Shown: positions 16,713-24,097, counted from the stretch's first letter. The stretch is DNA of 64,000 bases from ATX-6F1 sp943369485 (GCA_943369485.1 CALRNH020000001.1:124001-188000), one strand, 5' to 3'. Translations and numbers: made by a program. Notes: generated from the sequence alone by a model not told the origin.

Positions 16713-17783
16713 ATGAAGCCTTTAAAAAATCTGATACGCCACCCACTGACCCGTGTGTCGATGGTGGGCTTACCAATCCTGGGAGTCACTGGCCTGCTAG
16801 CCGTTGGGGCCATTCCAGGCATCGCTGATTCCAGGCCCGAGCGTTTCGAGCTCGGCGCCCTTGAGGTTCCCCCTCCAGTCGAAGTGGCCGCTCTACCCAA
16901 AGCCGAGAAGCTATGGGTCAAGGTGCGCTCCGAGGTCACGGTCGAAGAGCTTTCTGAGCAGCTTGAGCTCAATGAAACCCGGCTGGCCAAGCTCAACGAG
17001 GTGGATGAAGACCACCGGTTCAGTCCCGGGGATTGGTTGGTGCTTCCCTCGCAGCAAACGCGTAAAGCCAAGCTTCTCGCCTCCCTTGACACCTCGGACC
17101 TACGTCGTAATCCACCGATACAGACTCCCCCTCCCGTTGAGCCGACCTCAACGGTCCGATTCGGCGACAACCTGGTCAAGGTCGCCCAGCGCTACGGACT
17201 TTCCCCCCAGGAGATTCTGCGTTTCAACCCCGGCCTTGAAGCCGCCCGCTTGGTGGTCGGCTCCCAGATCCGTCTGGCTCAGTCCGCCCCGGGCCGCAGC
17301 CGTATGGTGCTCGGTCTCAACCCCGTGGGCAGTGGCGGCCTGAGCTGGCCTGAGATGCCACGCTTCGGGCAACCGCAACAGATCGAACCCTCCTTCAGCA
17401 ACAGTGGCTGGATCTGGCCTACCCAGGGTGTGTTCTCCTCAGGCTATGGCTGGCGTTGGGGGCGCATGCACAAGGGCATTGACGTGGCCAACAACGTCGG
17501 AACCCCGATCGTGGCGGCCAAGGCCGGTCGGGTGACGGCAGCCGGTTGGAGCAACGGAGGCTACGGCTATGTCGTCGACATCCTCCACGACGATGGCAGT
17601 CTCTCCCGCTACGGCCACAACAGCCGGGTTCTCGTCTCCGTCGGCGAAGTGGTGTCCCAGGGGGCTGTGATCTCATTGATGGGCAGCACCGGTAACAGCA
17701 CCGGCCCCCATCTCCACTTTGAGATCCACTCGCCCGGCCAGGGCGCCATGAACCCGTTGCAGTTCTTGCCCGCCAAGGCCTGA
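16713..17783 (+). CDS. LysM/M23-family peptidoglycan endopeptidase-like protein
   Basis: This envelope peptidase of the NlpD/M23 type cuts, or regulates cutting of, peptide bridges in peptidoglycan. The 356-residue product has an N-terminal membrane/signal segment (about 15-36). Two LysM-like repeats follow (about 67-113 and 148-189; the second reads VRFGDNLVKVAQRYGLSPQEI). The M23 zinc domain has His253 and Asp257 in HKGIDVA and the HLH pair His333/His335 in GPHLHFEI. All four look intact, so it may be a catalytic LytM protein rather than an inactive activator. A weak terminator follows immediately, then tRNA-Met. Confidence 0.88.
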   Translation: MKPLKNLIRHPLTRVSMVGLPILGVTGLLAVGAIPGIADSRPERFELGALEVPPPVEVAALPKAEKLWVKVRSEVTVEELSEQLELNETRLAKLNEVDEDHRFSPGDWLVLPSQQTRKAKLLASLDTSDLRRNPPIQTPPPVEPTSTVRFGDNLVKVAQRYGLSPQEILRFNPGLEAARLVVGSQIRLAQSAPGRSRMVLGLNPVGSGGLSWPEMPRFGQPQQIEPSFSNSGWIWPTQGVFSSGYGWRWGRMHKGIDVANNVGTPIVAAKAGRVTAAGWSNGGYGYVVDILHDDGSLSRYGHNSRVLVSVGEVVSQGAVISLMGSTGNSTGPHLHFEIHSPGQGAMNPLQFLPAKA

Positions 17784-17787
17784 TCCC

Positions 17788-17807
17788 AAGGGCTTTTGCC
17801 CCTTTTT
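17788..17807 (+). terminator. Possible intrinsic terminator after the M23 peptidase gene
   Basis: AAGGGC, a TTTT loop and GCCCCTT are followed by more T residues, starting 4 bp after the stop codon. The stem is short (4 GC pairs plus a bulged extension), so the call is tentative. Confidence 0.5.
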
Positions 17808-17839
17808 CTGCCCCCTCGATCATCTAGACTGCATACCGC

Positions 17840-17913
17840 GGCTCGGTAGCTCAGCTGGTTAGAGCGTGGGATTCATAACCCCAAGGTCGGGAGTTCAAGT
17901 CTCCCCCGAGCCA
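17840..17913 (+). tRNA. tRNA-Met (CAU), elongator type
   Basis: The 74-nt cloverleaf starts with the acceptor strand GGCTCGG (17840-17846), which pairs with CCGAGCC (17906-17912), and A17913 is the discriminator. The D arm is GCTC-AGCTGGTTA-GAGC. The anticodon loop TTCATAA carries CAU, and the T arm contains GTTCAAG. A paired 1-72 position and the absence of the initiator's three consecutive GC pairs next to the loop argue against initiator tRNA. A tRNA-Ile whose C34 becomes lysidine also reads CAU in DNA and is not strictly excluded. CCA is not encoded. Confidence 0.95.
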
Positions 17914-17950
17914 TCCTGTTCAACAGGGCATCGCTCATCTTCCATTTGAA

Positions 17951-17980
17951 GGCCAGGATTTGTAGATCCTGGTCTTTTTT
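17951..17980 (+). terminator. Intrinsic terminator downstream of tRNA-Met
   Basis: A 9-bp stem (17951-17959 with 17966-17974, one G-T pair) with a 6-nt loop is followed directly by six T residues. It is a strong rho-independent terminator 38 bp after the tRNA. Confidence 0.88.
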
Positions 17981-17986
17981 ATTGCC

Positions 17987-18018
17987 TCAGTGGCCAGGGC
18001 TCAGTGGCCAGGGCTCAG
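17987..18018. repeat. 14-bp tandem duplication
   Basis: TCAGTGGCCAGGGC occurs twice head to tail (17987-18000 and 18001-18014), with TCAG of a third copy at 18015-18018. The partial third copy enters the stop codon of the minus-strand gene that ends at 18015. It looks like a recent slippage duplication. Confidence 0.85.
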
Positions 18019-18344
18019 CGCATGTCGATCGCGTTGAGCCGATCACGGAAACTTGAGTTTGAAAGATTGTCTTCGGCGTCAAATCCGTTGGGATCGGGGC
18101 TCGGTTGTGGCCTCACCTCGGCTGCTGCCGACCCCTGGGGCTGGGGGCGTCGGTATCGGCCTCCACTCTGGCCCTGGGATCGTGGCTCAAGGCCCCTAAC
18201 CCTGCGGCCTGGGCGCACCCCAGCGGCCAGGTCATCCGCGGCGCGGGTGAGGGGATGGGCTTTGAGCTCGCTGCGCAACTGGTTCAGGAGCCGAAAATGG
18301 CCTGTGGCGTTGAATTTGCGAAGCAGGGCCGGATCCCAAGCCAT
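18015..18344 (-). CDS. Small basic protein of unknown function
   Basis: The product is 109 residues with no domain that I recognise. I chose the ATG at 18344 because the segment it opens (MAWDPALLRKF, then HFRLLNQLRSELKAHPL) reads as ordered, conserved-looking protein, while the frame upstream to 18518 is irregular. The middle (about 45-85) is rich in Arg, Pro, Gly and Gln and is probably disordered. The C-terminus ends in an ordered-looking amphipathic stretch, SNSSFRDRLNAIDMR. It is divergent from the peroxiredoxin gene, with palindromic sequence between them. I believe similar short proteins occur in marine Synechococcus, but I could not verify this. Translation is plausible rather than certain. 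Confidence 0.55.
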   Translation of the reverse strand: MAWDPALLRKFNATGHFRLLNQLRSELKAHPLTRAADDLAAGVRPGRRVRGLEPRSQGQSGGRYRRPQPQGSAAAEVRPQPSPDPNGFDAEDNLSNSSFRDRLNAIDMR

Positions 18345-18415
18345 CGGGGCACCAAAACGGTGGAGTTTGACCACCAGCCTATGGGGGCAGCCACCCCTCC
18401 ACAATCCGTGATAAA

Positions 18416-18432
18416 TTGTCGCTTGACAAGCG
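18416..18432. promoter_or_regulatory. Overlapping palindromes between prx and the 109-residue gene
   Basis: CGCTTG-A-CAAGCG (18420-18432) is a perfect 6-bp dyad overlapping a second dyad TTGTC-N4-GACAA (18416-18429). It lies about 92 bp upstream of the peroxiredoxin start and about 72 bp upstream of the divergent small gene, where an operator would be expected. The bound regulator, if any, is unknown. Confidence 0.4.
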
Positions 18433-18523
18433 GTAGTCGTACCGACTTCGCTTTTGATCCCCTGCGGTTCGGCCGCTTCCGTCGCGGAGGCCGCAACACT
18501 GAATCCTTCAACCCCCACACTTC

Positions 18524-19126
18524 ATGACGACCACCGGAGCCCTCCGGGTGGGCCAGCCCGCCCCCGATTTCACTGCCACCGCCGTCGTCGATCAGGAATT
18601 CAAGGAGGTGACCCTTTCCCAGTACCGGGGCAAGTACGTCGTGCTCTTCTTCTATCCCCTGGATTTCACCTTCGTCTGCCCCACCGAGATCATTGCCTTC
18701 AGTGAGCGCTACGGCGATTTCACCAGCCGCAACACCGAAGTTCTGGGGATCTCCGTCGACAGTCAGTTCAGCCACCTGGCCTGGGTGCAGACCGATCGCA
18801 AACAGGGTGGTCTTGGCGACATCGCCTATCCCCTGGTGGCCGACCTGAAAAAGGAGATTGCCCGCTCCTACAACGTTCTTGATGAGGAGGCTGGTGTGGC
18901 GCTGCGGGGTTTGTTCATCATTGACCCCGATGGCGTGATCAACCACTCCACGATCAACAATCTTCCCGTGGGCCGCAGCGTCGATGAGACCCTGCGGGTG
19001 CTTCAGGCCTTCCAGTACGTGCAGTCCCACCCGGATGAGGTCTGCCCCGCCAACTGGACCCCTGGCGATAAGACCATGAATCCTGATCCCGTCAAGAGCA
19101 AGGAGTTCTTCGCAGCGGTCAACTGA
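18524..19126 (+). CDS. 2-Cys peroxiredoxin
   Basis: This thioredoxin-dependent peroxidase of the Prx1/AhpC class reduces H2O2 and organic hydroperoxides. The product is 200 residues. The peroxidatic Cys52 lies in DFTFVCPTE and the resolving Cys174 in DEVCPANW, making it a typical 2-Cys enzyme. A C-terminal tail containing DKTMNPDPVKSKEFF resembles the sensitive-type tail of plant 2-Cys Prx. It has its own terminator 74 bp downstream and stands as a single gene. Confidence 0.95.
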   Translation: MTTTGALRVGQPAPDFTATAVVDQEFKEVTLSQYRGKYVVLFFYPLDFTFVCPTEIIAFSERYGDFTSRNTEVLGISVDSQFSHLAWVQTDRKQGGLGDIAYPLVADLKKEIARSYNVLDEEAGVALRGLFIIDPDGVINHSTINNLPVGRSVDETLRVLQAFQYVQSHPDEVCPANWTPGDKTMNPDPVKSKEFFAAVN

Positions 19127-19199
19127 GCGTCAAAGCTTCTTCACCCCGTTGAACTCCCTTCGTTCTGCTTCTCGTAGTCGCCTGTGACATCCTCATGCT

Positions 19200-19221
19200 G
19201 GGTCCCTTTGGGGCCCTTTTT
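19200..19221 (+). terminator. Intrinsic terminator after peroxiredoxin
   Basis: GGGTCCC (19200-19206), TTT loop, GGGGCCC (19210-19216) and TTTTT form a 7-bp GC-rich stem with a U tract. Confidence 0.85.
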
Positions 19222-19250
19222 CATGGGGCGCCAGGCCAACGAGGCAGCGA

Positions 19251-20237
19251 TCACAACAAGGTGAGAGTGCCGGCTCCTCCATCCAGGCTGGCCCTTCGCC
19301 CCATGGGCAGTGGCGCATTGGGCTGGCCGTGGCCCACGGGTAGATCAAGCACCAGGGGAATACCCAGGTCTCCGAGGCGATCAAGCAGCACCTCTTCCAG
19401 GCTCAGGTCGCCTGGCTGGAGGTCCTGGGGGGTCCAGCTGAAGCGCCCCAGGGCAACACCCGCCAGCCCTTGCAACCTCCCACTGGCTCGCCATTGGGTC
19501 AGCTGACGATCAACTCGGTAGGGGGCTTCGCCCACGTCCTCCAGCACCAGTAGGGCGCCCGTGAGGTCCGGCATCCAGGGGGTGCCGATCAGATGGGTCG
19601 CCACCGTCAGGTTGGTCACCACCAGGGGACCCTCGGCGCGCCCTGCGCGTCCTGCTCGGCCTTGCAGGGGGGCTACCGGGCGCCCGCCCAGCAAGGCCAT
19701 CAGCCGTTGTTCGTCTGCGGCCGTTCCCCCAAGGCCGGCGTGAACACCGCCGCCGAGGCCAGCTGCCACCTGCGCCAGCAGCAGGGCGCTGGCATCGGAG
19801 TACCCCACATTCCAGAGCGGCCTGGGTGGTCTCCAACCAGCTTCGAGCAGCCTGGCGCTGCCCCAGCCTCCCCCCACCTGCAGGATGCCCTGAACCTGCG
19901 GGTCGCTCCAGAGGCGCATCAGATCACGGCTGCGCCGCCCGTCGCTCTGAGAAAACCAGCGCCATTGGCCGAACACCTGCTCGGGCACCAGCAATTGCCA
20001 GCCCTGGGCTTCGATCCGAAGACGCAGCTGATCCAGCCAGGGGGCAGGGCGCTCGAGGTGACTGGCGGGGTTGAACGCCACCAGGCGGCTGCCGGTGACC
20101 AACGGTGGCGGAAAGGCCAGCGCCCTGGCGGCAAGGCTCAAGCCAGCGCCGGTGCTGCCTCCGCTGAGCGCCCGAGAAGCCCCGGCCAGCAGTGATGTGG
20201 TGCCTGCCAGCAACAGCTGACGTCGCCCCAGGACCAT
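19251..20237 (-). CDS. LD-carboxypeptidase, peptidase family S66
   Basis: This murein tetrapeptide LD-carboxypeptidase removes the terminal D-Ala from muropeptide tetrapeptides during peptidoglycan recycling. The 328-residue product carries the S66 triad in order: Ser147 in NVGYSDAS, Glu233 in LVLEDVGEAPYRVDR and His303 in DLPVGHGQPN. The N-terminus (GRRQLLLAGTTSLLAGA) has a twin-arginine followed by a hydrophobic stretch, so it may be exported, unlike the cytoplasmic E. coli LdcA. Its ATG overlaps the purQ stop by one base (TGATG), so it is translated from the purSQ message. Confidence 0.9.
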   Translation of the reverse strand: MVLGRRQLLLAGTTSLLAGASRALSGGSTGAGLSLAARALAFPPPLVTGSRLVAFNPASHLERPAPWLDQLRLRIEAQGWQLLVPEQVFGQWRWFSQSDGRRSRDLMRLWSDPQVQGILQVGGGWGSARLLEAGWRPPRPLWNVGYSDASALLLAQVAAGLGGGVHAGLGGTAADEQRLMALLGGRPVAPLQGRAGRAGRAEGPLVVTNLTVATHLIGTPWMPDLTGALLVLEDVGEAPYRVDRQLTQWRASGRLQGLAGVALGRFSWTPQDLQPGDLSLEEVLLDRLGDLGIPLVLDLPVGHGQPNAPLPMGRRASLDGGAGTLTLL

Positions 20238-20890
20238 CAGCCGAGCAGGCTCTCGAGCAGCCGCCGCCCATCGACCCCACCGGTGAGTGGGTCGCAGGCG
20301 CGCTCGGGATGGGGCATCAGGCCGAGCACATTGCCGGCCGCATTGCTCAGCCCCGCCACGTCCCCCACCGAGCCGTTGGGATTGGCGGTATAGCGCAGCA
20401 CGATCGAGCCCTGGTCCTCCAGGGACTTGAGTTGATCAGGATCCACCTGGTAACGCCCTTCGCCGTGGGCGATCGGCAGGGTGATCGATTCGCCGCTGGC
20501 GTAGCCGCTCAGCCAGCGGGAGGGGCCTGGCTCCACCGTCAGACGGGCCGGCTCACAGAGGAAGTGGAGATCCCGGTTGCGCGTGAGCACCCCAGGCAGC
20601 AGCCCCAGCTCCGTCAGCACCTGGAAGCCGTTGCAGATCCCCAGCACCGCCCCGCCCCGCTCGGCGAAGGCTTTCACCTCCTCCAGCACAGGGGCAAAAC
20701 GGGCAATGGCGCCGCAGCGCAGATAATCGCCGTAGCTGAAACCGCCGGGCAGGACGATCGCCTCCAGTCCGGAGAGATCCCGCTCCTCATGCCAGAGGAA
20801 GCGGGTGGGAATGCCCAGGCATCCCTCCGCCGCCCAGCGAACGTCCCGGTCGCAGTTCGAACCGGGGAACACCACCACACCAAGGGTCAT
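20237..20890 (-). CDS. purQ: Phosphoribosylformylglycinamidine synthase subunit PurQ
   Basis: This is the glutaminase subunit of FGAM synthase in purine biosynthesis, supplying ammonia to PurL. At 217 residues it is normal. It is a class I glutamine amidotransferase with VVVFPGSNCDRD at the start, the nucleophile Cys in GAVLGICNGFQVLTELGLLPG (about 80-100), and the His-Glu end of the triad in GLMPHPERACDPLTG. It lies 14 bp downstream of purS and overlaps the LD-carboxypeptidase start by one base. purL is not in the window. Confidence 0.97.
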   Translation of the reverse strand: MTLGVVVFPGSNCDRDVRWAAEGCLGIPTRFLWHEERDLSGLEAIVLPGGFSYGDYLRCGAIARFAPVLEEVKAFAERGGAVLGICNGFQVLTELGLLPGVLTRNRDLHFLCEPARLTVEPGPSRWLSGYASGESITLPIAHGEGRYQVDPDQLKSLEDQGSIVLRYTANPNGSVGDVAGLSNAAGNVLGLMPHPERACDPLTGGVDGRRLLESLLG

Positions 20891-20904
20891 TTGGGTCGCC
20901 GGTC

Positions 20905-21162
20905 TCAGGAGGGCTGCTGGAGGTCCAGCGTCCAGTTCTCGATGACCGGATTGGCCAGTAGACGATCGCTTAGGAGTTCCAGCTGGGCTCGGGCACTGGC
21001 GGAGTCGGCGGCCTCCAGCTCCACATCCACCGCCTTGCCGATGCGCAGGCTCTTGAGGCCATCGACGCCCAGGCGGGCAGCCGCTGCCCGGGTGGCCTCC
21101 CCAGCTGGATCCAGAACCGACGGTCTCAGGGAGACCAGAACGCGGGCGGTGTAGAGGGGCAC
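20905..21162 (-). CDS. purS: Phosphoribosylformylglycinamidine synthase subunit PurS
   Basis: PurS is the small subunit bridging PurL and PurQ in the three-part FGAM synthase. The GTG at 21162 gives 85 residues, the usual PurS size. An upstream in-frame start at 21327 would add 55 residues unlike PurS. The fold signature is YTARVLVSLRPSVLDPAG, with GVDGLKSLRIGKAVDVELEA and the C-terminal LLANPVIENWTLDL. It is followed by purQ 14 bp on. Confidence 0.93.
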   Translation of the reverse strand: MPLYTARVLVSLRPSVLDPAGEATRAAAARLGVDGLKSLRIGKAVDVELEAADSASARAQLELLSDRLLANPVIENWTLDLQQPS

Positions 21163-21260
21163 CAGAGCTGGAAATGGTTTGTTAAATCTTCGCAGCCCGC
21201 CGCCCGTCAGGGGCCCCAGGTCTTCAGCTTGAAAACAGACCTTCCCCCGGAGCCCAGGGG

Positions 21261-21614
21261 ATGAACGGATCACACCATGGAAGCCCAGGGGCCCGCCGCG
21301 TGGGGGGTCAGCTTCTGGTGTGGGCATTGGTTCTCCTTACCGCCGCCGCGAAGGGAGCTGCCGAACCCGTCCCTCTCAGCTGCCGCATCGACCAGGGACC
21401 CTGGCGCGCCTGTGTGATGACCGTTGCGTCGCCGGGCCAGCAGTGGCGCCTTCAGATTGGATCCAAGCGCTTTGACTTTCTCCATGACGGCAGCGGCCAG
21501 GTGAGCCTGAAGCGACCGGGAGCCCCGCTTCAGGTGGTGAGCAGCCGCTGGATCGCCGCTCAGACGCTCTGCTGGGATGGGGTCTGCGCCCGGGGGGAAC
21601 TGCCCCTGGATTGA
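21261..21614 (+). CDS. Conserved-looking secreted protein of unknown function
   Basis: The product is 117 residues. An N-terminal hydrophobic export signal (about 17-34, cleavage near AKGAAEP) precedes a small domain with four cysteines (residues 41, 51, 95 and 100 by count) in CRIDQGPWRAC and LCWDGVC, suggesting two disulfides in an exported fold. The alternating hydrophobic pattern (WRLQIGSKRFDFLHDG) suggests beta structure. It is divergent from purS. Its last 55 bp overlap the 3' end of cobW on the opposite strand. I recognise no named family. The pattern looks like a picocyanobacterial conserved hypothetical. The start could lie a few codons further in. Confidence 0.65.
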   Translation: MNGSHHGSPGARRVGGQLLVWALVLLTAAAKGAAEPVPLSCRIDQGPWRACVMTVASPGQQWRLQIGSKRFDFLHDGSGQVSLKRPGAPLQVVSSRWIAAQTLCWDGVCARGELPLD

Positions 21615-22705
21615 TGGATGGCGGCCTCCAGATCGCCGGCGTCGAGATTGAGGCCCAGGACCACCAGCTCGAGATGCTCGCGCGTGGCGTTGGCCATGGG
21701 GTCAGGGGTGGCGTCGTACCAGCACTCCAAGCGAGGACCCACCGCCTGGATCTGCAGCGGGCGGGGCTTACCGGCCAGCCAGAGCCGTCCCTTCAGTCGC
21801 AGGATCGTCTGCTTTCGGATCTGTTCGAGCAGGACGGCCTCCAGCCGGCTGCGCTCGAATGGGCCCTCGAACGTCAGCGCCAGCGATTGCATCGGCACGT
21901 GGACGTGGTCATGGCTGTTGTGGTGATCGGGGCTGTGGTCGTGATCAGAGCTGTGGTCGTGATCGTGCTCCTGTTGCCGGTGGTCTTGGCCATCGCTGCT
22001 GCCCTCCCGCAGCTCCACACCCAGCAGCAGCTGGGGATCCACCACGCCCCGCTCCATGGTGAGCACCCTGGCCCCGGGACGCAGGCCCGCAGCCAACCTG
22101 CGCCTGACCACGGCCAGTTGGTCGGGATCGAGGCAAGCAGCACGGCTGACCAGCACCAGATCTGCCGCCTCCAACTGTTCATCGAAGAGGGTTTCCAGAT
22201 CGTCCTGGTGATCGAGGCTGGGGTCGGCGCGGCGCTGGGCCTCGAGGGCTGCCGGATCGCCCACCACACTCCCCTGGGCCAGGGCCTCGCCGTCGACGAC
22301 GGCCACCACGCCATTCACCCGCGTGCGGGTGCGAATCTCGGGCCATTGGAAGGCCTGTACCAACGGCTCCGGCAGGGCCAGGCCACTGGTCTCGACGACG
22401 ATGCCATCGAGGCGGTCCGCCTGCAACAGCAGGGTCTGCATGGTGGGCAGGAATTCGTCCTGGACCGTGCAACAGAGGCAGCCATTGGCCAGCTCCACCA
22501 GTCGTCCGCTCAGTTCCTCCTCAGGGCAGAAGCCGCAACTGCGCAGCAGGTCACCGTCGATGCCCACCTCGCCGAATTCGTTCACCAGCACCGCCAGCCG
22601 CTTGCCGCTGTGGAGAAGCAGGTGCCGCAGCAGGGTGGTCTTGCCGGCGCCAAGAAAGCCCGTCACGACTGTGACCGGCAAACGCCTGGTTGGGTTGGCG
22701 ACCAT
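21560..22705 (-). CDS. cobW: CobW-family GTP-binding metallochaperone
   Basis: This is a COG0523 GTPase, probably delivering cobalt for corrin synthesis. The 381-residue product has Walker A GFLGAGKTT (16-24), the metal-binding GCLCC motif (75-79) in NGCLCCTVQDE, VETSGLALPEP, and a CobW C-terminal domain (LTFEGPFERSRLEAVLLEQIR onward). A strikingly His/Asp-rich loop (about 235-270, with repeats such as HDHDH) lies between the domains and is a plausible metal reservoir. It starts one base after the hupE stop's neighbour and is downstream of a cobalamin riboswitch, which supports the cobalt assignment over zinc or nitrile hydratase roles. The C-terminal tail beyond about 355 is unusual and overlaps the convergent gene. 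Confidence 0.9.
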   Translation of the reverse strand: MVANPTRRLPVTVVTGFLGAGKTTLLRHLLLHSGKRLAVLVNEFGEVGIDGDLLRSCGFCPEEELSGRLVELANGCLCCTVQDEFLPTMQTLLLQADRLDGIVVETSGLALPEPLVQAFQWPEIRTRTRVNGVVAVVDGEALAQGSVVGDPAALEAQRRADPSLDHQDDLETLFDEQLEAADLVLVSRAACLDPDQLAVVRRRLAAGLRPGARVLTMERGVVDPQLLLGVELREGSSDGQDHRQQEHDHDHSSDHDHSPDHHNSHDHVHVPMQSLALTFEGPFERSRLEAVLLEQIRKQTILRLKGRLWLAGKPRPLQIQAVGPRLECWYDATPDPMANATREHLELVVLGLNLDAGDLEAAIHQSRGSSPRAQTPSQQSV

Positions 22706-22706
22706 C

Positions 22707-23348
22707 TCAGGGCACCAGGTTGGTCCAGGCCAGGCTGGCGCCGATGCCGATCAGCACCCCGGAGGCGAGCTTGAGATCGGAGGGGTTCAACTGGCTGGCC
22801 CAGCGACGCACCAGGGTGACGGCGGCGGTGAGCAGGAGCGCCTGGCTGATCAGCAAGCCAAGCAGGTAAAAGGCGACAGGGGTGGCTTCCCAGCCCAGCA
22901 CCGAGGCGCTGAGCACATAGCCATGCAGCGCAAAAGCCGGCAGCAGGATCCAACGGGGCAGGCGGCCCGTGAGCACAAGGCCCACCGCCACCAGCGAGAG
23001 GGCCACGAGCGTTTCTGCGCCTGGGAGGCCCGGAAGCCAGAGGCCAAGGCCTGAAGCCGCCAGACCCGTGGCCAGGAGGCCCAGCAGCCATCGACGGGGC
23101 TGCTGCAGACCCACCAACCCGAGGGAGAGCAGGAACAGCAGGTGATCAGGGCCGAGCACGGGGTGCCCCAGGCCGCTGATGATGCCCGCCAGAGGCCCTG
23201 GCTTGAGCTGTAGGAGGCCCATCAGGTGGTGGGCCGAGGCGGGCGCTTCGCCGAGCAGCACCAGCAGGGGGAGTGCCAGGACGAGGACCCATCCAGAAGG
23301 TGCGCGCCGGAGCGAGCGCCGCATGGGCGCCCCGATAGGAATCGTCAT
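22707..23348 (-). CDS. hupE: HupE/UreJ-family metal transporter (probable cobalt uptake)
   Basis: This secondary permease of the HupE/UreJ family belongs to a group proposed to import nickel or cobalt. The ATG at 23348 gives 213 residues: a signal-like segment (about 16-42) ending ASAHH, then five to six membrane helices. The family motif HPVLGPDHLLFLLSLG (HPxxGxDHxxF) is present at about 62-77. The longer frame to 23513 would run through the riboswitch and is rejected. The cobalamin riboswitch just upstream and cobW just downstream (2 bp) argue that the substrate is cobalt rather than nickel. B12-controlled HupE proteins in cyanobacteria are an established comparative-genomics observation. 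Confidence 0.88.
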   Translation of the reverse strand: MTIPIGAPMRRSLRRAPSGWVLVLALPLLVLLGEAPASAHHLMGLLQLKPGPLAGIISGLGHPVLGPDHLLFLLSLGLVGLQQPRRWLLGLLATGLAASGLGLWLPGLPGAETLVALSLVAVGLVLTGRLPRWILLPAFALHGYVLSASVLGWEATPVAFYLLGLLISQALLLTAAVTLVRRWASQLNPSDLKLASGVLIGIGASLAWTNLVP

Positions 23349-23364
23349 GGTGGAACCCGGTCCG

Positions 23365-23392
23365 CGCCGGAATGGAAGGGTCGAATCCGGCG
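23365..23392 (-). promoter_or_regulatory. Candidate expression-platform hairpin of the cobalamin riboswitch
   Basis: CGCCGGA (23365-23371) and TCCGGCG (23386-23392) form a perfect 7-bp stem with a 14-nt loop, between the aptamer and the hupE ATG at 23348. There is no T run, so it would work on translation initiation rather than termination. Confidence 0.45.
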
Positions 23393-23403
23393 GGCGTTCT
23401 GAC

Positions 23404-23525
23404 TGGACCGGCAGGGGGCCATGGGCTCCCGGGTCTTCACAGCTGCGGGACAGTGCCGGACTCGGAGCGAACTCCCCACCGGTCTTTCCCCCTTTCCTCC
23501 GCAGGCTGATCACCTACGGAACCGG
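23404..23525 (-). promoter_or_regulatory. Cobalamin (B12) riboswitch upstream of hupE-cobW
   Basis: Read on the minus strand, the leader contains the class I cobalamin aptamer blocks in order. These are GGTGATCAGCCTGCGG, AGGAAAGGGGGAA, AGTCCGGCACTGTCCCGC followed by AGCTGTGAAG (the B12 box region), GGGAGCC and CCTGCCGGT closing against the earlier ACCGGTG. It ends about 56 nt before the hupE ATG and lies between the stop of the pentapeptide-repeat gene and hupE. High cobalamin should switch hupE and cobW off. Confidence 0.87.
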
Positions 23526-23534
23526 ACCAGCAAT

Positions 23535-24062
23535 CTACCGGCACTCCAAGCTGTCCTTGGTTCGCACGCCGGTTCGCGGGTTGACCCCGCCTGCCCGCTG
23601 ACAGAGGGCCCGCCGCTGGCTCAGATCCAGCACCGCATCGGTGAAATCGGCTCCTTCAATCTCCGCACCCTGAAATTTGCTCTGCATAAGCATGGCGTCG
23701 CGCAACACGGCGCCGCGGAGGTCAGCGCGATCGAAACGGCAGGCGAAGGCCACCACGTCCTGGAGATCCGCTCCGCGCAGGTCACTGCCCTGGAGATCGC
23801 TGCTGTTGAAGACGGCACCGCGCAGGTCGGCGCCGCTGAGATCGAAGCCGCCCAGGGATGCCTTGAGGAATTCCTGCAGGTGCAGGTCACGGCCGTGGCT
23901 GTCGGGGCTGAGGTTCTGCACGCTGTTCTGACTGCGCACTTCAGGGGCGGTGATCGCCCAGGCGGGTGCCACGAAGGCGCCAGCCAAGCCCAGAACCATG
24001 GCCAGCAGGGTGATGGCGCTGAATAGAGCTTGCAACACCGCAGCTTTACCTTGGAACCTCAA
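23535..24062 (-). CDS. Exported pentapeptide-repeat protein
   Basis: This is a probable thylakoid-lumen or periplasmic pentapeptide-repeat protein. The 175-residue product has an N-terminal export signal (about 8-36, cleavage after AWA). About eight to ten A(D/N)LxG-type repeats follow (about 66-145, for example FDLSGADLRGAVFNSSDLQG), predicting a right-handed quadrilateral beta helix. A short C-terminal tail with two cysteines (Cys154, Cys174) could form a disulfide. It resembles plastid lumenal TL-type repeat proteins. Its biochemical role is unknown. It starts 35 bp from the divergent upp gene, so their promoters overlap. Confidence 0.85.
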   Translation of the reverse strand: MRFQGKAAVLQALFSAITLLAMVLGLAGAFVAPAWAITAPEVRSQNSVQNLSPDSHGRDLHLQEFLKASLGGFDLSGADLRGAVFNSSDLQGSDLRGADLQDVVAFACRFDRADLRGAVLRDAMLMQSKFQGAEIEGADFTDAVLDLSQRRALCQRAGGVNPRTGVRTKDSLECR

Positions 24063-24097
24063 GTTATGGCAGGCCCTCGCGGCACCGTGACCCTTCG

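Noticed and set aside
18004..18527. Plus-strand frames (18004-18411 and 18105-18527) opposite the 109-residue gene
   Set aside because: The minus-strand frame has ordered-looking termini; these frames are Ser/Arg-rich without pattern and clash with the prx promoter region.
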